A DNA stretch of 64,000 nucleotides from JACCZR01 sp963844805 (GTDB lineage: Bacteria > Actinomycetota > Thermoleophilia > Solirubrobacterales > Thermoleophilaceae), in assembly GCA_963844805.1 (NCBI GenBank), contig CAWJPU010000001.1, positions 62,001 through 126,000 on the forward strand, given 5' to 3'. Both the position numbers and the translations under genes were made by a program. Positions 24,733-34,800 of this stretch are shown piece by piece (the first letter of the stretch is position 1; the number at the start of each line of letters is the position of its first letter). A model generated the notes under the pieces. The model searched no databases. It saw only the letters and a list, made by a program, of their open reading frames with translations, and was not told where the DNA came from.

Positions 24733-25341
24733 CTAGGCAGCCGACCCGCCCGAGCCGGACTCCTCGCCGGCATCGGGATCGGACGACTGCTCCTCGTCGC
24801 CGGAGGGCGCGTCGCCGGCGTCGGCCCGCGGGCCCTCGGCCTCGGCGCCACCCTCACCCTGGGCCTCCTCGGCCTCGCGCGCGGCCTCGGCTTCGGCCTG
24901 CGAGACCTCGGCGGCCTCCTCTTGCAGGCCGGCGGCCGCCTCGTCGCTCAGCGGCTCCTCGGCGGGGGGCATGACGCCCTCCTGAAGCTCCTCGGCGGTG
25001 AAGCGCCGCTCGCGCACACGCGCGCCACGGCCGACCCGCTTGCGCAGGTAGTAGAGCTTGGCCCGACGCACGTCGCCGCGGCTGGCGACCTCGATCCGCT
25101 CGATCTTCGGGGAGTGGACCGGGAACGTCCGCTCCACGCCGACGCCGAACGACTGCTTTCGCACGGTGAAGGTCTCGCGGACGCCCGAGCCCTGGCGCTT
25201 GAGGACGGTGCCCTCGAAGACCTGGGTACGGCGGCGACTGCCCTCTACGACCTGGAAGTGCACGCGCACGCGGTCGCCGGCCTCGAAGGACGGGACCTGT
25301 CGAAGCTGGGCACGCTCGATGCTGTCGATCACGCTGCTCAT
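24733..25341 (-). CDS. rplS: Ribosomal protein bL19 with long acidic C-terminal tail
   Basis: 202 residues from ATG 25341 (MSSVIDSIERAQLRQVPSFE). The first ~115 residues are a standard L19 core (GDRVRVHFQVVEGSRRRTQVF ... SPKIERIEVASRGDVRRAKL YYLRKRVGRGARVRE). The remaining ~85 residues are low-complexity Ala/Glu/Gly/Asp (for example EEAAEVSQAEAEAAREAEEA) with strong net negative charge and end at SGSGGSAA. Typical bL19 ends near the core. rpsP in the same operon has a similar tail. Confidence 0.93.
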   Translation of the reverse strand: MSSVIDSIERAQLRQVPSFEAGDRVRVHFQVVEGSRRRTQVFEGTVLKRQGSGVRETFTVRKQSFGVGVERTFPVHSPKIERIEVASRGDVRRAKLYYLRKRVGRGARVRERRFTAEELQEGVMPPAEEPLSDEAAAGLQEEAAEVSQAEAEAAREAEEAQGEGGAEAEGPRADAGDAPSGDEEQSSDPDAGEESGSGGSAA

Positions 25342-25397
25342 ACGAGAGGAAGCGAGTGGCTGCGGGCCGACTCGCGGGGGCGAATGGTAGCGACCGC

Positions 25398-26051
25398 TCA
25401 GCGGCGCGAACGGGCCTGCGCAAGGCGCCATTCCCGGATTCGGGCGTGGTCGCCGGACTGCAGCACCTCGGGCACTCGGTGGCCCCTCCACTCCGCGGGC
25501 CGGGTGTAGTGCGGGTACTCGGGACTGCCCTCCAGCGCGGGGCTGAACGACTCCTCCAGCGCGCTCTCGGCGTGGCCGAGGGCCCCAGGCAGCTTGCGGA
25601 TGACGGTGTCGCAGACCACCATCGCCGCCAGCTCCCCGCCGGCCAGCACATACGGGCCGATCGACACCACGTCGGTGGCCAGGTGCTCGTGCACCCGCTC
25701 GTCGAAGCCCTCGTAACGCCCGCAGAGCAGGGCCAGTTGCGGCTCGGCGGCGAGTTCGGCGGCGAGCGCGTCGTCCAGGCGCCGGCCACCCGCGCCCAGC
25801 GCCACCACGCGGCCGCGGTCGCCAGCGCCGTAGCGGGCCTCCAGGGCCGCCTCGACCACGTCGACGCGGATGACCATGCCCGCGCCACCGCCGTAGGGGG
25901 TGTCGTCGACCTGGCCGGCGCTCAGGGGGGTAGTCGCCCGCAGGTCCACCGCGTCGAGCTCGAGGCCCGCCGCCAGGGCGTTGCGGACGTGGCGCTGGGA
26001 GGTGAACCAGCCGAACCAGTCGGGAAACAGCGTGAAGACGTCGACCTTCAT
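25398..26051 (-). CDS. trmD: tRNA (guanine-N1)-methyltransferase
   Basis: 217 residues, SPOUT-fold TrmD. Seen: MKVDVFTLFPDWFGWFTSQR, the conserved DTPYGGGAGMVIR loop, the knot segment LLCGRYEGFDERVHEHLATD with SIGPYVLAGGELAAM, and ESALEESFSPALEGSPEYPHY. It methylates G37 of tRNAs that read codons starting with C. The start overlaps the rimM stop as ATGA. The product is slightly shorter than the ~240-residue enterobacterial form, as is common in actinobacteria. Confidence 0.95.
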   Translation of the reverse strand: MKVDVFTLFPDWFGWFTSQRHVRNALAAGLELDAVDLRATTPLSAGQVDDTPYGGGAGMVIRVDVVEAALEARYGAGDRGRVVALGAGGRRLDDALAAELAAEPQLALLCGRYEGFDERVHEHLATDVVSIGPYVLAGGELAAMVVCDTVIRKLPGALGHAESALEESFSPALEGSPEYPHYTRPAEWRGHRVPEVLQSGDHARIREWRLAQARSRR

Positions 26052-26491
26052 CGGTCCAGGAACGCCCGGTCGACCTCGATCAGGCGCTCGTCGGTGTCCA
26101 CGCGGCTGACCGCGTCGCCCACCAGAGGCACGAGCGTTCCGTCGTCGAGCTCGAGCAGGTCACAGGTCGGCCCGGCGAGGACGCGGGTCACCTCCCCCAG
26201 ACCCGGTACCGAGCAGCCGACGAGGTCCCTCGCCAGCCATTCGTCCTCCTCGAGGCTCGCCTCGACCATGACGGGCTCGCCGCGCAGCGCCGCCACCGTC
26301 TCGCGGTCCTCAAGCCCCGAGAGCCGCAGGAGCGGACGGGTGTCGGTGCCGTCGCTGCGCAGCACCTTCGCCGCCTCCCCCGCGACCTCCACCTCGTCTC
26401 CCTCGGCAAGCCGGCCGTCGGCGCCGTCGAGCCAGAAGCTCCCGTCCCGGCCGTGCGGCTTGCCGATGCGCCCCGCCGAGACCGCGGTCAA
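26048..26491 (-). CDS. rimM: 16S rRNA processing protein RimM
   Basis: 147 residues. The N-terminal barrel (AGRIGKPHGRDGSFWLDG) and C-terminal PRC-barrel part (WLARDLVGCSVPGLGEVTRV ... LLELDDGTLVPLVGDAVSRVD ... IEVDRAFL) are recognisable, though divergent. RimM binds ribosomal protein S19 and assists 30S head maturation. It starts with TTG, overlapping the khpA stop as TTGA, and overlaps trmD as ATGA, so three genes are coupled. Confidence 0.88.
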   Translation of the reverse strand: MTAVSAGRIGKPHGRDGSFWLDGADGRLAEGDEVEVAGEAAKVLRSDGTDTRPLLRLSGLEDRETVAALRGEPVMVEASLEEDEWLARDLVGCSVPGLGEVTRVLAGPTCDLLELDDGTLVPLVGDAVSRVDTDERLIEVDRAFLDR

Positions 26492-26721
26492 TCGACCACG
26501 TCGACGAGCACCCTGCGCTCTTCGCGCACCGCCGCGGCCTTCATCACGGTGCGCAGCGCGGCGACGGTGCGGCCACCACGGCCGATCACCTTGCCCGTGT
26601 CGTCGGGCGCCACGTGCAGCTCGAGCACGATGGTTCCGTCGTCCTCCTCGAAGGACTCGACGTCGACCGCGGCCGGGTCGTCGACCAGCGAGCGCGCCAG
26701 GTAGGCGAGCAGCTCCTCCAC
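26488..26721 (-). CDS. khpA: KH-domain RNA-binding protein KhpA
   Basis: 77 residues, a single type II KH domain: the GKVIGRGGRTVAALRTVMKA segment contains the GxxG loop (IGRGG), preceded by TIVLELHVAPDD. KhpA proteins bind RNA, usually with KhpB. Its place between rpsP and rimM is the standard arrangement in actinobacteria and firmicutes. GTG start. Confidence 0.9.
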   Translation of the reverse strand: MEELLAYLARSLVDDPAAVDVESFEEDDGTIVLELHVAPDDTGKVIGRGGRTVAALRTVMKAAAVREERRVLVDVVD

Positions 26722-26748
26722 GAGCGCGAGGCTAGCGCGGCTGGGGGG

Positions 26749-27196
26749 TCAGGAGGGGTCGGCGGCCGAGTCGGTCGCCTCGTCCTCGGCGGGCTCGGTC
26801 GCCTCGGCGGACGGGGTGTCGGTCGCCTCGGCGGCGGAATCGTCAGCCGCCTGAGCGTTTTCCTGAAGCGAGTCCGCGCTGTCCGCGGGCGGGCGCGGGC
26901 TCGGCGGCGGGCGCGGGCTCGGCGGCGGGCGCGGGCTCGGCGGGCTGCGCCGACGCCGGCGCGGTGCCCGAGCGCATCAGCTTCTTGACGGTGCCCGAGG
27001 GCTGGGCGCCCCGGTCGATCCAGTGCTGGAGGCGCTCGTGGTCGAGCACGATCGTCGAGGGCTGCGTCTGCGGGTTGTAATGGCCCACGGTCTCGATGAA
27101 GCGCCCGTCGCGCGGCGAGCGGCCATCGGCCACCACCACCCGCCAGATCGGGTTCTTCTTGCTGCCCACGCGTGTGAGTCGTACTCGGACGGCCAT
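26749..27196 (-). CDS. rpsP: Ribosomal protein bS16 with acidic tail, frameshifted in the tail
   Basis: The core (residues ~1-80) is typical S16: MAVRVRLTRVGSKKNPIWRV VVADGRSPRDGRFIETVGHY. An Ala/Pro/Glu repeat follows (AEPAPAAEPAPAAEPAPA). One shift near 26895 is needed to continue as ADSADSLQENAQAADDSAAE and end TDSAADPS at 26749. Without the shift the frame stops at 26843. The restored tail is ~70 residues and strongly acidic, like that of rplS. A sequence resembling the palindromic repeat of 23232/37245 lies in the tail at about 26846-26880. Confidence 0.85.
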
Positions 27197-27227
27197 TGAG
27201 CCGAATGAGGTTAGCGGCCGCTAGGGC

Positions 27228-28562
<1,335 letters not shown>

Positions 28563-28572
28563 GGTCAGTCGA

Positions 28573-28593
28573 GGCTAGTGCACGGCACTAGCC
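28573..28593 (-). promoter_or_regulatory. Perfect 9-bp hairpin between the methyltransferase and ffh
   Basis: GGCTAGTGC-ACG-GCACTAGCC lies 10 bases before the ffh start and contains the methyltransferase stop codon. In the RNA it would form a stable stem next to the ffh ribosome-binding region, so it may attenuate transcription, limit read-through translation, or act as an operator. There is no T-tract. Confidence 0.5.
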
Positions 28594-29457
28594 GGTCACG
28601 CGCCGGCGCAGGCCGCCCAGCCGCGACCGCACGCCGCCGCCGCCGGGGTGGCGCCCCTCCACCTCGTGCCGCAGCTTGCCGCTCTCGTCGAGCAGCTGGC
28701 GCACCTGGAATCGCGCGGCCGAGAGCTCGCGCGGGTCGTCGGACGGCTCCTCGAGCTCCACGGCGCTGGTGGTGCCCGGCTTGCGCCGCAGCAGCACGAT
28801 CCCGTGGTCGCCGCCGGCGCGCCCGTCGCGCAGGGAGACGATCTCGAACGCGCGCCCCCAGTGCGCCCGCAGCCACCACTCGGAGTGGAAGACCGTCGGC
28901 CCGCCCAGGTCCCAGCTCTGGCCGTAGTGGACGATGTTCATCCCGATCTCGTCGTCGTCCCAGCCGCCGCCGGCGTAGACGTCGTAGGCCTCGCGGCCCA
29001 GGAAGCTCGCGATCAGCAGCCCGTCCTCGGCCAGCACGCGGTGCAGCTCGGCGAGCCAGGCCAGGGAGTAGTCGGTGAGGTGGGTGAACACCGACATGGC
29101 CAGGACGAGGTCGAAGCGGCCGTCGGGCGCCTGAAGCGGCGGCTTCTCGCCGTTTACGAAGGCGTGCACCTGCGGCGACATGTTGGCCTCGAGCCACTCG
29201 ATGCTGGCGCGGTCGATGTCGCAGCCCTCCAGCTCGGCGTCCGACCAGTCGTCGACCAGGTGGCGAAGCACCTTCCCGGCGCCGGCGCCGAAGTCGAGGA
29301 TCCGCTTGCCCTTGGGCGACCAGTCGTCGGGCAGGGTGTCGAGGATCACCTGGCGCGCCTCGGCGCCAAGTTGCTCGTAGGAGGCGAGCACGTCCTGGTG
29401 GTCGGGGACCCCCACCCGGGCCGCCAGCTCCTCCGGCGGCAGGGGGACGTCAGCCAC
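28588..29457 (-). CDS. Class I SAM-dependent methyltransferase
   Basis: 289 residues. The SAM-binding motif ILDFGAGAGKVLRHL (~residues 50-64), the acidic GCDIDRASIEW, and RFDLVLAMSVFTHLTDYSLAWL are standard class I Rossmann features. The C-terminal ~80 residues are charged (LSAARFQVRQLLDESGKLRH) and could be a short coiled region. Similar enzymes methylate sugars or lipids of the envelope; the substrate is unknown. It overlaps the stomatin gene by 8 bases, so it belongs to the NfeD-stomatin transcript inserted between ftsY and ffh. Confidence 0.82.
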   Translation of the reverse strand: MADVPLPPEELAARVGVPDHQDVLASYEQLGAEARQVILDTLPDDWSPKGKRILDFGAGAGKVLRHLVDDWSDAELEGCDIDRASIEWLEANMSPQVHAFVNGEKPPLQAPDGRFDLVLAMSVFTHLTDYSLAWLAELHRVLAEDGLLIASFLGREAYDVYAGGGWDDDEIGMNIVHYGQSWDLGGPTVFHSEWWLRAHWGRAFEIVSLRDGRAGGDHGIVLLRRKPGTTSAVELEEPSDDPRELSAARFQVRQLLDESGKLRHEVEGRHPGGGGVRSRLGGLRRRVTG

Positions 29458-30343
29458 GCGGCGGCGCCTGCTCGTCCTCGGGCTTGGGGATGATCCCGCC
29501 GAGGTGGCCCAGCGCCTGGGTGATCTCGCTCGGCACGATCCAGACCTTGCTCGCCTCGCCGTCGGCGATCTGCGGGAGCGTTCGCAGGTACTGGTAGGCG
29601 AGCAGCTTGGGATCGGCGTTGCCGCGATGGATCGCCTCGAAGACCGTCTCGATCGCCTTGGACTCGCCCTCGGCCTCCAGGATCGCGGCCTCGCGCTCGC
29701 CCTCGGCGCGCAGGATCGCGGACTGCTTCTCGCCCTCGGCGGTGAGGATCTGGGACTGCTTGACGCCCTCGGCGGTGAGAATCGCGGCGCGGCGGTCGCG
29801 CTCGGCGCGCATCTGCTTCTCCATCGCCTCCTGGATCGAGACGGGCGGGTCGACCGCCTTCAGCTCCACCCGGTTCACCCGGATGCCCCAGCGCCCCGTC
29901 GCCTCGTCGAGCACGACGCGCAACGACCCGGACACCCGGTCGCGCGAGGTCAGCGTCTCCTCCAGATGCATGCCGCCGATCACGTTTCGCAGCGTGGTGA
30001 CCACCAGCTGCTCGATGGCGGCGAGGTAGTCGGCGATCTCGTACGAGGCGGCCTTGGGGTCGGTCACCTGGAAGTAGATGACTGTGTCGATGTGGATCAC
30101 CAGGTTGTCCTCGGTGATGACGGGCTGGGGCGGGAACGAGACGACCTGCTCGCGCAGGTCGATCAGCGGCCGCACACGGTCGACGTACGGGATCACCAGC
30201 GCGAGCCCCGCGTCGAGCGTGCGCTGGTAGCGCCCGAGACGCTCCACGATGCCCGCTCGCGCCTGGGGCACGATCCGGATGCTGCGGGCGAGGGTGATCA
30301 GCAGCACCAGCGCCACCACGCCCAGGACGATCAGCTCGGCCAT
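29450..30343 (-). CDS. SPFH-domain stomatin/QmcA-like membrane protein
   Basis: 297 residues: an N-terminal transmembrane hairpin (LIVLGVVALVLLITLARSI), the PHB/SPFH domain (RIVPQARAGIVERLGRYQRT ... VISFPPQPV-type segment, ~25-190), then an Ala/Glu-rich coiled coil with repeated ILTAEGEKQSAILRAEGERE units, and AYQYLRTLPQIADGEASKVW. Family members oligomerise at lipid microdomains and influence protease or membrane organisation. It is preceded by an nfeD gene, the classic stomatin partner, 10 bases upstream. Confidence 0.93.
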   Translation of the reverse strand: MAELIVLGVVALVLLITLARSIRIVPQARAGIVERLGRYQRTLDAGLALVIPYVDRVRPLIDLREQVVSFPPQPVITEDNLVIHIDTVIYFQVTDPKAASYEIADYLAAIEQLVVTTLRNVIGGMHLEETLTSRDRVSGSLRVVLDEATGRWGIRVNRVELKAVDPPVSIQEAMEKQMRAERDRRAAILTAEGVKQSQILTAEGEKQSAILRAEGEREAAILEAEGESKAIETVFEAIHRGNADPKLLAYQYLRTLPQIADGEASKVWIVPSEITQALGHLGGIIPKPEDEQAPPRG

Positions 30344-30353
30344 CTCACTCCTC

Positions 30354-30780
30354 CTATTCGTGCACCAGGGCGGTCGCGCCCTCGATCTTGAGCACTTCGA
30401 CCCGCTGGCCCGGCTCGAACGCGCGATCCTCGTCGAATGCCCGCGCGCTCCAGACCTCTCCGGCCAGCTTCACCGAGCCGCCCTCGGCGTCCACTCGCTC
30501 CAGCACCGTCGCCGGCTGGCCCACCAGCGCGGCGGTCCCCGTGCGCAGCCGCGCCGGCGTGCGCAAGTGCCCGCGGGCGACGGGACGCAGGAACGCCACC
30601 GAGGCAGCGGAAATCACGATGAAGACCACCATCTGAAGCGCCACGCCCGGCTCCCAGCAGAGCCGCCGTCCCGGCCATCACCGCGGCGATCGCGATCGGC
30701 GCCAGGAAGAAACCCATCGTGAGGATCTCCCCCACGGCCAGCACGCCGGCCGCAGCCATCCAGACAACCCACTCTTCCAC
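30354..30780 (-). CDS. NfeD-like membrane protein, frameshifted
   Basis: Two to three transmembrane helices (WVVWMAAAGVLAVGEILTMG, FFLAPIAIAAVMAGTAALLG) and, after one extra C near 30645, VALQMVVFIVISAASVAFL. A C-terminal OB-fold domain follows (GQPATVLERVDAEGGSVKLA GEVWSARAFDEDRAFEPGQR VEVLKIEGATALVHE). Short NfeD proteins partner with stomatins, here encoded 10 bases downstream. The corrected gene is ~142 residues, normal for the class. Confidence 0.85.
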
Positions 30781-30806
30781 GCCTCGATCCTACGGTGCGG
30801 CCGGCG

Positions 30807-31796
30807 TCATTCCAGTATCGCCCGGGCGAAATCATCGGGGTCGAAGGGGCGCAGGTCCTCCAGCGCCTCGCCCGTGCCGATCAGCTTCACCGGCACGCCG
30901 AGCTCCTGCGCGATGGCCAGCGCGATGCCGCCCTTGGCCGTGCCGTCGAGCTTGGTGAGGACGATGCCGTCCACCTGGACGGCCTCCCGGAACAGCATGG
31001 CCTGGCGCAGGCCGTTCTGGCCGGTGGTCGCGTCGATGGTCAGCAGGGTCTCGTGCGGCGCGCCCGGCAGACGGGTCTCGATCACCTTGCGCACCTTGCG
31101 CAGCTCGTCCATCAGGTGCTGCTGGGTGTGCAGGCGGCCAGCGGTGTCGATGATCACGACGTCCGCCCCGCGGGCCTTGGCGGCCCCGATCGCGTCGAAG
31201 GCCACCGCGCCGGGATCCGAGCCCGGCTCGCCGCGCACCAGGTCGCCCTCCGCGCGGCGGGCCCACTCCGCCAGCTGCTCCGCGGCGGCGGCGCGGAAGG
31301 TGTCGCCGGCGGCCAGCATCACGGTCTTCCCCAGCTCGTGGCGCAGGTGCCAGGCGACCTTGCCGATCGTGGTGGTCTTGCCGCTGCCGTTGACCCCCAC
31401 CATCAGGATCACTGCGGGGTCGGGCGTGAGGTCGACGGTGTCCCGGTCGAAGCGCGCGGTGTCGGCCAGCAGCTCGCACAGGCGGCGGGTCAGGTCCTCC
31501 CCGGTCTGCAGCTCGCCCGAGCCGACCTCGCCCTCGAGGCGCTCGACGATCGCCGCCGTGGTGGGAGCGCCCACGTCGGCGTAGATGAGGGTCTCCTCGA
31601 GGTGCTCGAAGGCCTCGTCGTCGAGCGACTCGAACATCGTGGCCTGCAGCTCCGCTCCGAGCGCCTGGCGAGTCTTGCTCATGTTCTCGCGCAGGCGGCG
31701 GAAGAAGCCGCCGCGCTGCTCGGGCTCCTCCTGCTCCCCCGCGGTCTCCGGTGCAGGCTCCCCCGTTATGAACAGCTCGTTCCAGCCGCGCGCCAC
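30807..31796 (-). CDS. ftsY: Signal recognition particle receptor FtsY
   Basis: 329 residues, intact. A short acidic N-terminal region (ETAGEQEEPEQRGG) precedes the NG domain: FFRRLRENMSKTRQALG, P-loop GVNGSGKTTT (134-143), DTFRAAAAEQLAEWA, IDTAGRLHTQ and TKLDGTAKGGIALAI. It receives Ffh-ribosome complexes at the membrane. It lies 10 bases after smc, the conserved smc-ftsY pairing. The acidic A domain is much shorter than in E. coli, as usual for actinobacteria. Confidence 0.96.
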   Translation of the reverse strand: MARGWNELFITGEPAPETAGEQEEPEQRGGFFRRLRENMSKTRQALGAELQATMFESLDDEAFEHLEETLIYADVGAPTTAAIVERLEGEVGSGELQTGEDLTRRLCELLADTARFDRDTVDLTPDPAVILMVGVNGSGKTTTIGKVAWHLRHELGKTVMLAAGDTFRAAAAEQLAEWARRAEGDLVRGEPGSDPGAVAFDAIGAAKARGADVVIIDTAGRLHTQQHLMDELRKVRKVIETRLPGAPHETLLTIDATTGQNGLRQAMLFREAVQVDGIVLTKLDGTAKGGIALAIAQELGVPVKLIGTGEALEDLRPFDPDDFARAILE

Positions 31797-31805
31797 GCGG
31801 CGAGG

Positions 31806-34800
31806 CTACGCGGCCTGGATGCCCTGGTGCTCCTCGAGCTTGCGGGACACCACGTGCGAGACCCCGTCGCCGCCCATGCTCACTCCGTAGAGGCAGTCGG
31901 CGGCGTCCATCGTGCGCTTCTGGTGGGTGACGACGATGAACTGCGCGCGGTCGCTGTAGCGGCGGATCAGCTCCAGGAAGCGGTCGATGTTGAGGTCGTC
32001 GAGGGCGGCCTCGACCTCGTCGAGGATGTAGAACGGGCACGGCCGCGCGAGGAAGACGGCGAACATGAAGGCGAGCGCTACCAGCGACTTCTCGCCTCCC
32101 GAGAGCAGGGAGAGGCGCTTCATGGCCTTGCCGGCGGGCGTGACCTCAACCTCCACCCCGGGCTCGGCCGCGGCGGACTCGTCCTCGCCGGAGTCCGATT
32201 CGGCGTCGGCGCCGGACTGCTCGTCGGCGGGCGGCTCCTCGCCGCCGAGCACCGGCCGCGGGCCATCGGGGTGCACCAGCCGCAGGCGGCCGCGTCCGCC
32301 GGGGAACAGGTGCTGGACGACATCCTCGAAGTTGCGCGCGGTCGCCTCGAAGGTCTCCTCGAAGCTCGTGCGGATGCGCTGGTCGGTCTCCTTGATCAGG
32401 CCCTGCAGCTCAGCGAGCGCGTTCTCGAGGTCCGAGCGCTGGCCCTCCAGCTCCTCGACGTGGGCCACGGCCTCCTCGTACTCCTGGCCGGCCAGCGGGT
32501 TGACGGGGCCGAGCTGCTCGCGGCGCCGGGCCAGCCGCTCCACCCGCGTGCGCAGCTCCTCCGCCCGCTCCTCGGACAGAGGCTCTTCGGCGGGCGCCGG
32601 CTCCAGGCCGAGCCCCCCGGCCAGCTCGTTCAGCTCGCTCTGGGCGTCGGCGGTGGCGTCGCGCACCTGCTGCGCGGCCACCTCGGCGGAGACCAGCGCC
32701 TCGCCGGCTCGCTTGAGGCGGGCCTGCAACTCGGCCTCCTCGTGGGCCAGCGCCCGCAGCGCGGCGGCGGTCTCCTCGCCGGCGGCGGCGCCTTCGCGCA
32801 GCTCGGTCTCCAGCGCGTCGCGGCGCTCGGCTACCGCCTCGCGGGCCGTGCGGAGAGCATGGGCGGCACGCGCGGAGTCCCGGGCCAGCGCCTCGTGGCG
32901 CTCCACGCCGGCACGCAGGCGCGCGGCGTCGGAGGCCAGCTTGGCCCGGCGGCGCTCGCTCTCCTCGGCCAGGCGGCGCTCGCCCCGCACCTCGGCGGCC
33001 AGCTCGGCCGCGCGTACCGCTTCGGGCCCCTCGTCGGGCGCCTGGCGGCGGCTGGCGATCAGCCACTCGCTGCGCTCGACGGCCTCGGCCGCCCCCTGCT
33101 CGTCGCGCAGCGCGCGGCGCAGGGCGACGTCGGCCTCCTCGCGCGCGGCGTCGGCGCCCTTGACAGCATCGGCGACGCGGCCGGCCTCCGCGCGGGCCTC
33201 GGACTCGGCCGCGGCGGCGCGCTCGCATGCAGTGACCAGCTCGTCGCGGCGGTTTCGCTCCTCGAGCACGCGCTCCGCGCCGCCGGCGGGCGCCTGCGCC
33301 AGCTCCCCGCTGCGCCCGTCCAGCGACCGGCCCGCCGCGGTGACCGCGAGGCCCGGGAACGACCGCGGCAGGGCGTCGAGCGAGTCGACCAGCCACACGC
33401 TGGTTAACAGCCGCTGAGCGGGCTCGCGCAGCTCGGGAGCCGGGTCGACGCAGTCGAGCAGCGGCGTGGCGCCGGGCGCGGGCGGCGCGCCGGCGTCGCG
33501 GGCGGTGCCGCCGCCGGCCACCAGCGCCAGGCCGCCGCGCTCCCCCGCGCGGTCGAGCAGCCGCTGGCCGGCGGCCACGTCCTCCACCACCGAAGCCGAC
33601 AGTCGCGGCCCCAGCGCCGCGGCCAGCGCTGCCTCCAGCCCGGGGCGCACGCGCAGGCCCTCGGCGAGGGTCGGCCCGTCGCTCCGCGGGCCGGCGGCGC
33701 GCAGGAAATGGTTGACCGCGGCGAGGTCGCTGCCCACCCGTGCGGCGGCGGCGCGGGCCGACTCGACGGCGGCCTCGGCCTCGCGACGGGCCCGGCGGGC
33801 CGAGTCGGCCCCGGCCTCGGCCCGCTCGAGGGCGGCGCGGCGCTCACCCGCGACGGCGGTCAGGCGCTCGTGCTCGGCCCGCTCGCCGGCAAGACCCTGC
33901 TCCAGCCCGGCCACAGCGGCGCGCAGCCGCTCGGCACGCCCCTCCTCCAGCCCGGCCAGCTCCTGCTCCAGCGCGGCGATCCGGTCGGCCACCTCGCCGG
34001 CACCGTCGTCGGTGGCCAGCGCCTCCTCGGCGGCGGCCAGCGCCCGGCGGCGACGTTCGGCCCCCTCCAGGGCGGCGCGCTCCTGGTCGCCGGCGCGCTC
34101 CAGGCGCAGCCCGATGCGCTCCGCCGCCGAGCGGGCGGCGAACAGGCGCGACTGCAGCTCTTCGCGCGTGCGGCTGTGGGCGGCGAAGGCCTCCTCGGCC
34201 TCCTCGCGCCGCGAGGCCACCCCGGCGAGCAGCCGCTCGGCCTCCGAGCGCTCCTCCTGTGCGGCTCCCGCGCGCGACTCGGCCTCGCCCAGCTGCAGGC
34301 GGATCTCGCGCGTGCGCTCGCGGGCCAGCTCCATGCGGGCCTCCAGCGACTGGCGCTCCAGGCGCTGGTGCAGCTCCGCCGCCTCGGCCTGGCGCTTGAG
34401 CGGCCGCAGGCGCGAGCGGGCCTCGCGCTCCACGTCCAGCGCGCGGGCCAGGTTCTCCTCGGTGCGCTCCAGCTTGAGCTGCGCCCGGCGCCGGCGCTTT
34501 CGGTGCTTGCCCAGCCCGGCGGCCTCCTCGATCATCAGCCGCCGGTCCCGCGGGCGCGAGTGCACGATCGTCTCCACCTTGCCCTGGGAGACGACCGAGT
34601 GCATCTCCTTGCCCAGACCCGAGTCGGACAGGACCTCGATCACGTCCACCAGGCGGCAGCGAGCGCCGTTGAGCCGGTACTCGCCCTCGCCGTCGCGGTC
34701 GAGCTTGCGCACGATCGAGATCTCGGAGAAGTCCACCGGCAGCGAGCCGTCGGAGTTGTCGATCACCACCTCGACCTCCGCGCTCGAAGACGACGACAGC

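Noticed and set aside
26843..27196. rpsP ending at 26843 without a frameshift
   Set aside because: The sequence beyond 26843 in the neighbouring frame continues an acidic Ala/Glu/Asp tail to a stop at 26749 just before khpA, matching the style of the upstream Ala/Pro/Glu repeat. I prefer one indel near 26895, though the short form cannot be fully excluded.
30795..33407. 870-codon plus-strand open frame opposite ftsY and smc
   Set aside because: Antisense shadow of two intact genes with all family motifs; low-complexity translation.
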